Source of the DNA: a bacterium
Lineage (GTDB): Bacteria > Bacillota > Bacilli > Lactobacillales > Streptococcaceae
DNA length: 64,000 nt
Assembly (NCBI GenBank): GCA_905221205.1
Contig: CAJNCG010000001.1
Span: 124,001 to 188,000 of the forward strand
Direction: 5' to 3'
Part shown: positions 56,604-64,000 of the stretch, piece after piece
How the letters are laid out: the number at the start of each line of letters is the position of its first letter
How positions within the stretch are numbered: position 1 is the first letter of the stretch
The notes under the pieces: model-generated
Seen by the model: the letters and a program-made list of their open reading frames with translations, nothing else
Database searches by the model: none
What the model was told of the DNA's origin: nothing
Made by a program: the position numbers and the translations under genes

Positions 56604-57566
56604 ATGGAAACTTACTACAAAGCCATTAACTGGAATGCCATCGAAGATGTCATCGACAAATCAACTTGGGAAAAACTGACCGAGCAATTCTGGCTCGATA
56701 CGCGTATCCCCTTGTCAAATGACCTAGACGACTGGAGAAAACTATCAAACAAAGAAAAAGACTTAGTAGGAAAAGTCTTTGGTGGTTTAACCCTTCTCGA
56801 CACTATGCAATCTGAAACTGGGGTTCAAGCCCTTCGAGCAGACATCCGTACACCACATGAGGAAGCTGTTTTCAATAACATCCAATTTATGGAATCTGTT
56901 CACGCTAAATCTTACTCATCAATCTTCTCTACCTTGAATACCAAGGCTGAGATTGAAGAAATTTTCGAATGGACCAACACCAATCCATATCTACAAAAAA
57001 AGGCGGAAATCGTCAACGAAATCTACCTAAACGGTAGCCCACTTGAAAAGAAAGTTGCCAGTGTCTTCCTCGAAACCTTCCTTTTCTACTCTGGTTTCTT
57101 CACTCCCCTCTACTATCTTGGTAACAACAAACTAGCCAACGTCGCTGAAATCATCAAATTGATCATTCGTGATGAGTCTGTTCACGGAACCTACATTGGT
57201 TACAAATTCCAACTTGGTTTCAATGAATTGCCTGAAGAAGAGCAAGAAAAACTCAAAGAATGGATGTACGACCTGCTCTATACTCTTTACGAGAATGAAG
57301 AAGGCTATACAGAGAGCCTCTATGACGGTGTTGGTTGGACGGAAGAAGTCAAAACCTTCCTTCGCTACAATGCTAACAAAGCTCTCATGAACCTGGGACA
57401 AGATCCACTCTTCCCAGATTCAGCTGATGATGTCAACCCAATCGTTATGAACGGTATTTCAACAGGAACTTCCAACCACGACTTCTTCTCTCAAGTCGGA
57501 AATGGTTACCTTCTTGGCGAAGTTGAAGCCATGCAAGACGATGACTACAACTACGGTTTGGACTAA
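56604..57566 (+). CDS. nrdF: Ribonucleoside-diphosphate reductase class Ib, small subunit
   Basis: 320 residues, ferritin-like. Metal ligands are visible in GLTLLDTMQSETG (Asp-type first ligand region), ESVHAKSYSSIF (Glu, His), and IIRDESVHGTYIG (Glu, His). It carries the Mn- or Fe-tyrosyl radical. The activating flavodoxin NrdI is not in this operon. AGGAG precedes the ATG. A strong terminator follows. Confidence 0.96.
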   Translation: METYYKAINWNAIEDVIDKSTWEKLTEQFWLDTRIPLSNDLDDWRKLSNKEKDLVGKVFGGLTLLDTMQSETGVQALRADIRTPHEEAVFNNIQFMESVHAKSYSSIFSTLNTKAEIEEIFEWTNTNPYLQKKAEIVNEIYLNGSPLEKKVASVFLETFLFYSGFFTPLYYLGNNKLANVAEIIKLIIRDESVHGTYIGYKFQLGFNELPEEEQEKLKEWMYDLLYTLYENEEGYTESLYDGVGWTEEVKTFLRYNANKALMNLGQDPLFPDSADDVNPIVMNGISTGTSNHDFFSQVGNGYLLGEVEAMQDDDYNYGLD

Positions 57567-57590
57567 GTCATCTATTTTATGAGTGATAAT

Positions 57591-57628
57591 AAATATCATG
57601 GTTTGTTTAAAACAACCATGATATTTTT
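57591..57628 (+). terminator. Terminator of the nrd operon
   Basis: AAATATCATGGTT (57591-57603) pairs with AACCATGATATTT (57614-57626), then T-rich sequence. Confidence 0.85.
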
Positions 57629-57654
57629 GTTTTTGTTTTCTTTTGTTTTTTAAA

Positions 57655-57683
57655 TTGATTGATTGAATACTTTATGATAAAAT
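57655..57683 (+). promoter_or_regulatory. Promoter of lacR
   Basis: TTGATT (57655-57660), 17-base spacer, TAAAAT (57678-57683) preceded by TG. Confidence 0.7.
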
Positions 57684-57708
57684 AGTAATAGAAATAGAGG
57701 TGATAACG

Positions 57709-58476
57709 ATGCTAAAGCAGGAAAAACTAGATAATATTCTAGAAACGGTAAATACAAAGGGAACTATTACTGTAAAAGAAATCATGACTCGCTTGGATGT
57801 GTCAGATATGACTGCTAGACGCTACTTACAAGAGTTAGCTGACAAGGATTTACTTGTTCGTGTTCATGGGGGAGCTGAAAAAATTCGCACAGGTTCCATC
57901 TTAAACAATGAACGTTCCAATATTGAAAAACAAAGTTTACAAATCGCAGAAAAACAAGAAATCAGCCGTTTTGCAGGTCATTTAATCGATGAAGGTGAAA
58001 CTATTTTTATCGGTCCAGGTACAACCTTGGAATCTTTTGCACGTGAACTTCCAATCGATAATATTCGTGTTGTAACAAACAGTTTACCAGTCTTTCTCAT
58101 CCTAAACGAACGAAAACTAACAGACTTGATTTTAATCGGTGGAAACTACCGCTCTATCACTGGAGCCTTTGTGGGAACACTAACCTTGCAAAACCTTGCC
58201 AACCTACAATTTTCTAAAGCTTTCGTTAGCTGTAATGGTATTAAAGACAATGCGATTGCGACCTTTAGTGAAGAAGAAGGCGAATCTCAACGCATCGCCC
58301 TCAATAATTCCAATAAAAAATACTTACTAGCTGACAATAGTAAGTTCAATAAATTTGATTTTTACACCTTCTACAATATCTCAGATATTGATACCATCGT
58401 TTCAGATTCTAAACTGAGCAAAGAAACGTTTGAACAACTTTCAAAACAAACAAAGATTATTCTTTCTAAACCATAA
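57709..58476 (+). CDS. lacR: Lactose PTS repressor, DeoR family
   Basis: 255 residues from ATG 57709 (TAGAGG 8 bases upstream; GTG at 57700 is part of that region). The N-terminal winged helix has KGTITVKEIMTRLDVSDMTARRYLQEL (helix-turn-helix about residues 20-40). The C-terminal sugar-phosphate-sensing domain has IFIGPGTTLESFA and LIGGNYRSITGAFVG. LacR responds to tagatose 6-phosphate and represses the lac genes, which lie convergently downstream here. Confidence 0.9.
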   Translation: MLKQEKLDNILETVNTKGTITVKEIMTRLDVSDMTARRYLQELADKDLLVRVHGGAEKIRTGSILNNERSNIEKQSLQIAEKQEISRFAGHLIDEGETIFIGPGTTLESFARELPIDNIRVVTNSLPVFLILNERKLTDLILIGGNYRSITGAFVGTLTLQNLANLQFSKAFVSCNGIKDNAIATFSEEEGESQRIALNNSNKKYLLADNSKFNKFDFYTFYNISDIDTIVSDSKLSKETFEQLSKQTKIILSKP

Positions 58477-58497
58477 AACTGAGGATTGATAAAATAT

Positions 58498-58546
58498 AAA
58501 ATGCGTCATATCAAGAAAATAAGAATCTTGATATGACGCATTTTTT
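58498..58546. terminator. Terminator after lacR
   Basis: An 18-bp perfect stem (58498-58515 with 58527-58544) with an 11-base loop and A/T flanks; it can work in both directions. Confidence 0.88.
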
Positions 58547-58580
58547 GATGAAGATTTTTACAAAGAGTTTCCTAGATTCT

Positions 58581-58838
58581 TTATGATTGTTGAAACGGCA
58601 TAAAATCTGAATCAAAGGAGATATTATCCCATTCTTCAGGACTGATAAAATTTAAAAATAGATTTTTAAATTCTTCCGGCTCATAATCTGAATGGCAAAT
58701 CCATTCTTTACCGGTAGAGACATACCATTTTCCGAGACTTTTCAATTCTTCATTCGTCAAACACGGTATTTGAGAACATTTTTCGAAATTTATAATATAA
58801 ACTTTTTCATAAATTGATTGGATAAAATCTTTGAACAT
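58581..58838 (-). CDS. Small acidic hypothetical protein
   Basis: 85 residues, acidic and aromatic-rich (EKVYIINFEKCSQIP; CHSDYEPEEFKNLFLNF). No signal peptide or membrane helix. A GGGGC sequence lies before the ATG. It is on the lac strand downstream of lacG, between lacG and the lacR terminator. The size and composition recall small orphan immunity-like proteins, but no family is recognised. Confidence 0.5.
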   Translation of the reverse strand: MFKDFIQSIYEKVYIINFEKCSQIPCLTNEELKSLGKWYVSTGKEWICHSDYEPEEFKNLFLNFISPEEWDNISFDSDFMPFQQS

Positions 58839-58880
58839 CTTTTTGCCCCACTAGAATTCTATATCTAATTACTCATTCTA

Positions 58881-60296
<1,416 letters not shown>

Positions 60297-60383
60297 CTAT
60301 TTCTTGATTTAAAATAAAGTAAAAGTGAGAGGAGAGGAGTCAGTGAGCCATCCTTCTCAATCTCACTTCATGTACCAAGTCAC

Positions 60384-60631
60384 CGAATTGTGACATGAGG
60401 AGGTAAAAACGATATCTTTTTACCGACGAATTGACAAGGCGATTAGGAAATTCGCCATAGCGATTTCCGTAACGAGAGGAAACTATTCCATAGTCCCTAT
60501 TATTAATCGAATTGTGACATGAGGAGGTAAAAACGATGTCTTTTTACCGACGAATTAACAAGGCGATTAGAAAATTCGCCATAGCGATTTCCGTAACGAG
60601 AGGAGACTGTTTCACAGTCCCTATCGTTAAT
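60384..60631. repeat. Tandem 124-base duplication with hairpins between lacE and lacG
   Basis: Units 60384-60507 and 60508-60631 are exactly 124 bases and differ at about nine positions. The unit ends with the last bases of lacE (TTAATCGAATTG includes the lacE stop on the minus strand), so the duplication copied the lacE 3' end. Each unit holds three hairpins: GGTAAAAA/TTTTTACC, an imperfect GGAAAT..GCGATTTCC and ACTAT/ATAGT in unit 1 against ACTGT/ACAGT in unit 2, a compensatory change. Confidence 0.88.
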
Positions 60632-62318
60632 CGAATTGAGCTTGTACGAATGCAAGAGCACCTTTTCCATCACGAGTTAATTTGATGTATTGAGCCCCTT
60701 CTGTCTTGGCAAGTTTAATACCAAGTTTATCTGTTTCTGCTTTCATATCTTCAAAGTTTGAAGCAACTTGAGGAGCAAGGATAACAAGATCAAACTCTGG
60801 CAACATTTCACGGTGAGCACCATAGCCACCTGCTGCTGCTTTCACAGGAACATTGTATTCTGCAGCTGCCTTATTCAAAGCATTCGCAAGAAGTCCACTT
60901 GTCCCTCCACCTGCACAGAGAACGAGGACATTTGTTTCTTCAGTGATTGTATTTTGTGCTGCTTCTACACCAGCTTTTTCAAGAATAGCATCTGCTTTTG
61001 CAGTGTTGAAGTTTGCAGCAACTTTTTCTTTTAATTCATCATTAGATTTACCTGAACGTTCTTCTTCTAGAATTTGTTCATCATAGACTTTAAGGAATGG
61101 ATAGTAAATGACTACGTCAACCACGATTAGAAGAGCTGCAAGAATGAATGATAGAACTTGGAAGTTAGTTCCAAGAACTAGACCAAGTGGAGCTGGAGTT
61201 GTCCATGGTAGATTAGCAGTAAATGAGTTCATTCCAAGAGTTTCAATGAAGAATTTAAAGATCCAAACGTTTGCGATAGGAGCAAAAATAAATGGAATGA
61301 AGAAAATCGGGTTCAATACAAGTGGTGCACCAAACAAGATTGGTTCATTTACACCAAAGAAAGTTGGAACTACTGAAGCACGTCCGATTGCACGATTTCG
61401 TTTTGATTTGGTCAACCACATGAACATGAATGGAACAACCAGTGTCGCACCAGTACCACCCATGGTAACGATAAACATTTGTGTACCAGAAGTAAGAATC
61501 TTGTCAGCGTGCATACCTTGTTGGAGAAGGTTCAAGTTGACTTCGGCATTTGCATAGGTAATAGCTGCGATAGCAGGCTCAACGATAGATGGACCATGGA
61601 TACCAACAAACCAGAAGAAGGCAAAGGCACCAAAGATAATGGTAATACCTAGATAACCATCAGCAGCAGAGAATAATGGTGCAAAGAATTTACCGATTGA
61701 TTCTGCTACACTAGCACCAACAAAATGACGAGCTAGTAAATCAAGAGCATAAAGAGAAACAACTGATAGAGTGAATGGAATCACATCTTTAAAAACTTGT
61801 GAGATATTTGGTGGAACTTCGTCTGGCATGCGAATAGTGACGTTGTTCTTAACACAAACCTTATAAATTGCTACGGTAACAAAGGCAGCAAGGAAGGCTG
61901 AAAGCAAACCTTTTGTTCCCAAGAAGCCAGTAGCTAAACCATTTTCGATAGGATCAGCTGCCAACATCAACAAACCAACAATCGCTGCTAACAGTGTTGA
62001 CATATAGTTGATTTGATTGGTTTTCTCCATACTACGGTTTACTGAGTCAGTCAATGACTTAGCTGTTGTACCAGCTACCAAGAGAGCCAGAATACCCATA
62101 GAATAGCTATAAGGTTTCATCAGAAAGGCTACAACTTCATCAGACCATTTAAAACCCCATGAGTTTGGTACAAAAGCAATCAAGATAAAGATACTTGAGA
62201 AGAGAATAACAGGCATACCTGCAATGAAACCATCACGAATAGCACGAAGATAGATATTACGAGATAGTTTCTCAAAGAAAGGTTTTCCTTTCTCGATAAA
62301 TGCAATTAGTTTGTTCAT
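60627..62318 (-). CDS. lacE: Lactose-specific PTS EIICB component
   Basis: 563 residues. The EIIC membrane domain (about ten helices, to residue ~450) has the [14 protein letters not shown] and [12 protein letters not shown] substrate motifs. A linker leads to the EIIB domain with phospho-Cys468 in [14 protein letters not shown]. It imports and phosphorylates lactose. One base overlap with lacF. The stop codon lies inside the 124-base tandem repeat. Confidence 0.96.
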   Translation of the reverse strand: MNKLIAFIEKGKPFFEKLSRNIYLRAIRDGFIAGMPVILFSSIFILIAFVPNSWGFKWSDEVVAFLMKPYSYSMGILALLVAGTTAKSLTDSVNRSMEKTNQINYMSTLLAAIVGLLMLAADPIENGLATGFLGTKGLLSAFLAAFVTVAIYKVCVKNNVTIRMPDEVPPNISQVFKDVIPFTLSVVSLYALDLLARHFVGASVAESIGKFFAPLFSAADGYLGITIIFGAFAFFWFVGIHGPSIVEPAIAAITYANAEVNLNLLQQGMHADKILTSGTQMFIVTMGGTGATLVVPFMFMWLTKSKRNRAIGRASVVPTFFGVNEPILFGAPLVLNPIFFIPFIFAPIANVWIFKFFIETLGMNSFTANLPWTTPAPLGLVLGTNFQVLSFILAALLIVVDVVIYYPFLKVYDEQILEEERSGKSNDELKEKVAANFNTAKADAILEKAGVEAAQNTITEETNVLVLCAGGGTSGLLANALNKAAAEYNVPVKAAAGGYGAHREMLPEFDLVILAPQVASNFEDMKAETDKLGIKLAKTEGAQYIKLTRDGKGALAFVQAQFD

Positions 62319-62635
62319 TATTTAACTCCTCTCTTGTACAGTTCAATTAAATGGTGCATCAAATCTTTTAACAAAATAGTTGTCATCAAGTGGTCTTGGC
62401 CATGCATCATGGTTACACTATAAGCTAAGTCCTCACCAGAAGCTTCCTTAGTCAATAGACTTGTTTGAGCGTGGTGAGCCTCTGCGATACAGCTACCAGC
62501 TTCCTCAACTAAGCTATCCGCTTTTGCAAAATCACCAGCTTCAGCAGCCTTTAAGGCTTCCAATAGTTTTGAACGAGCATCGCCAGCATAGGCTACGATT
62601 TCAAAACCTAACAATGTTACTTCTTCTCTATTCAT
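62318..62635 (-). CDS. lacF: Lactose-specific PTS EIIA component
   Basis: 105 residues, all-helical trimer-forming EIIA. Phospho-His78 lies in [10 protein letters not shown]. It passes phosphate from HPr to LacE. GGAG precedes the ATG; lies 35 bases after lacT. Confidence 0.95.
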   Translation of the reverse strand: MNREEVTLLGFEIVAYAGDARSKLLEALKAAEAGDFAKADSLVEEAGSCIAEAHHAQTSLLTKEASGEDLAYSVTMMHGQDHLMTTILLKDLMHHLIELYKRGVK

Positions 62636-62670
62636 GATAGAATTCTCCTTATATATTTTTAATTAAATTT

Positions 62671-63507
62671 TTATGACAATAAACGTTGGATATGTAGAAC
62701 TAGATAAACACGTTCACTTTTATACAAATCAAGACCCGTATGTTGCGTAATCACATCGTATATCTTGGAACCAATTTCAAACGCTCTTGGATAGGATTGT
62801 TTGACATGGTCTTCCATATCCAGAAGTGATTGATTATCATCTCTAGAGCGATCTAAATAATCCAAGAAATAATTCAAATGTATCATAAAGCGATCATAGA
62901 AATGGTTATTCTCTTTAGTTCGTTGAATTGCATAACCCTTTAGCACTTCTTCAACATTGCTGAGAATTTCTTTCCTCTTATCAATCGACTCCACAAGTTC
63001 CACTTCATTTTCACCTTCTGCATTAATGAAATGATAAGCAATCCGAATAATTTCGTCCTCAGGAAAATGATCCGCTAGCTTCTGACGGTAAATTTCAAAT
63101 GCGTCATTTGCGATTTGAAAAGCGACAGGATACTTGGTAGAAATATCTGGCAGATTACTATCCTTGTACCTTCCTTGTGCTAGAGCTTGGTAAGAACAGT
63201 AAATATGATCTGTCAAGGTTACGTAGAGATATTCTTGAATCGGATAATGATATTTCTTTGATAGCTTATCAATGATTTCATAAGTCACTGTGATGAAATC
63301 TAGCGGAACATCTTTGAGAAGAGCCATAAAGTTTTCCCTGGACTCTTCGGTCTTCATCCGAAAGATTTTCTCAACCTGATGTTCAGCAATCAAATCTCCC
63401 TTCTTCTTTCCAAATGCAATCCCCTTACCAATCACAATCACTTCTTCTCCTTTGTCATTTCTGACAAGAGAAACATTGTGATTTATTGGATTTAGAATTC
63501 GATACAT
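62671..63507 (-). CDS. lacT: BglG-family transcriptional antiterminator LacT
   Basis: 278 residues. The N-terminal RNA-binding CAT domain (about residues 1-55: RILNPINHNVSLV, GKGIAFGKKKGD) is followed by two PRD domains with conserved His residues (YVTLTDHIYCSYQ; IRIAYHFINAEGE; RFMIHLNYFLDY; LVLHIQRLL). PTS phosphorylation controls its activity. The RNA target and terminator it would open are visible just upstream. AGGAGG precedes the ATG. Confidence 0.94.
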   Translation of the reverse strand: MYRILNPINHNVSLVRNDKGEEVIVIGKGIAFGKKKGDLIAEHQVEKIFRMKTEESRENFMALLKDVPLDFITVTYEIIDKLSKKYHYPIQEYLYVTLTDHIYCSYQALAQGRYKDSNLPDISTKYPVAFQIANDAFEIYRQKLADHFPEDEIIRIAYHFINAEGENEVELVESIDKRKEILSNVEEVLKGYAIQRTKENNHFYDRFMIHLNYFLDYLDRSRDDNQSLLDMEDHVKQSYPRAFEIGSKIYDVITQHTGLDLYKSERVYLVLHIQRLLS

Positions 63508-63544
63508 GTCAACCTCCTTTTATATCTTAAAGGTATATTAGTAC

Positions 63545-63629
63545 AAAAAATGACCACAAATGAACTAGAAAATCAGCCGATTTCTAATTCACCTGTGATC
63601 ATGCCTAATATTACTTAGTAACACTCACC
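63545..63629 (-). promoter_or_regulatory. LacT antiterminator (RAT) site and overlapping terminator
   Basis: On the minus strand GTGTTACTAAG..ATTAGGCATGAT (about 63625-63598) resembles the BglG-family RAT consensus. It overlaps the 5' base of a long imperfect stem (GATCACAGGTGAATTAG with CTAGTTCATTTGTGGTC) followed by a T-run at 63550-63545. Confidence 0.8.
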
Positions 63630-63649
63630 TTGTATTAACTTGTGATTTA

Positions 63650-63686
63650 AGTATAGCACAAGTAAGTTATTTTGTAAACCTTTACA
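63650..63686 (-). promoter_or_regulatory. lacT promoter with catabolite-responsive element
   Basis: On the minus strand -35 TTTACA (63678-63673), 17-base spacer, -10 TATACT (63655-63650) with TG before it. TGTAAAGGTTTACA (63686-63673) overlaps the -35 and matches the CcpA site except one core base. Confidence 0.8.
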
Positions 63687-63740
63687 TAAAACTTTTTTTA
63701 AAATTTTTTAGATTCATGTTCCTAACCTAGGAGGACTTGC

Positions 63741-64000
63741 TTACACGCGTTCTTTCCATGAAGTTGCTGTTGTTTGAAGAACTTTGTTGAGTTCATCAAT
63801 ATTTTCAAAACCAGTTGTGCGAAGCCATTCGCGAGCTGCTGCTTCACCATCTTTGATGTAAGCTTCAACTGATCCAGCCCATGTAGCACGGCCACAAAGA
63901 ACTCCGTTAAAGTTTGCACCTGATTCATGAGCAAATACAAGAGTATCTTGGAAGAGTTTAGCCGATACACCAGCACTCAAGTAGATGTATGGCAAGTTAG
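63741..64000 (-). CDS. lacD: Tagatose 1,6-bisphosphate aldolase, C-terminal part (cut by window end)
   Basis: The last ~86 codons of LacD; the frame is open at the right edge. [19 protein letters not shown] and [18 protein letters not shown] are characteristic of the class I tagatose bisphosphate aldolase family. It splits tagatose 1,6-bisphosphate into triose phosphates. It lies upstream of lacT in the order lacD-lacT-lacF-lacE-lacG, but a separate lacT promoter sits between. Confidence 0.93.
   Translation of the reverse strand, partial: NLPYIYLSAGVSAKLFQDTLVFAHESGANFNGVLCGRATWAGSVEAYIKDGEAAAREWLRTTGFENIDELNKVLQTTATSWKERV

Overview
The window reads as chromosomal DNA of a Mitis-group Streptococcus (S. 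mitis / S. oralis / S. pneumoniae relatives). From memory, the order rexB-rexA ... rbgA-rnhB-clc-xerS-lplA-pyruvate/acetoin dehydrogenase-MATE-pyrC-mutX-ung-HAD ... ptsI-ptsH-nrdH-nrdE-nrdF-lac matches the pneumococcal backbone. Low GC, AGGAG-type ribosome binding sites, TGnTATAAT extended -10 boxes and XerS support this. No rRNA, tRNA or CRISPR array was seen.

Regions. 1-3760: end of a two-component system, a facing ABC exporter (permease and ATPase) and a Cof-type HAD phosphatase. 3969-12889: a CPBP membrane protease, then rexB-rexA and a third, uncharacterised gene. 12892-29900: an accessory polysaccharide locus of about 16 kb and 17 co-directional genes: initiating sugar transferase, Wzd/Wze, Wzy-type polymerase, TagD, CDP-glycerol transferase, many glycosyltransferases (five of them tandem paralogues) and a Wzx-type flippase. 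As I remember it, pneumococcus has the IgA1 protease gene in this interval. 30099-35268: rbgA, rnhB, a ClC transporter and xerS. A difSL-type recombination site lies just before xerS, so this is the replication terminus. Gene orientation switches from + to - right after xerS.

35341-46387 (- strand): lipoate ligase; a dehydrogenase complex whose lipoyl domain sits on E3 rather than E2; a MATE exporter; pyrC-mutX-ung; a HAD nucleotidase. 46855-50485: dihydroxyacetone kinase genes dhaKLM facing dhaS-dhaQ across an operator close to the published L. lactis DhaS site. 50547-53338: a gene remnant, a cysteine-cluster protein and ptsH-ptsI. 53689-57566: class Ib ribonucleotide reductase operon nrdH-nrdE-X-nrdF under two NrdR boxes; X encodes eleven YTGPGGGL repeats. 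57709-64000: lacR and the lactose PTS genes lacD(partial)-lacT-lacF-lacE-lacG.

Links. EI and HPr (53 kb) supply phosphate to DhaM (47 kb), to the lactose EII proteins and to the PRD domains of LacT. LplA lipoylates the neighbouring dehydrogenase. XerS acts at the dif site beside its own gene, and the -35 box of xerS lies inside that site. The polysaccharide locus has flippase, polymerase and chain-length genes but no sugar-nucleotide, LytR/CpsA or CpsB-phosphatase genes, so it must borrow precursors and wall attachment from elsewhere.
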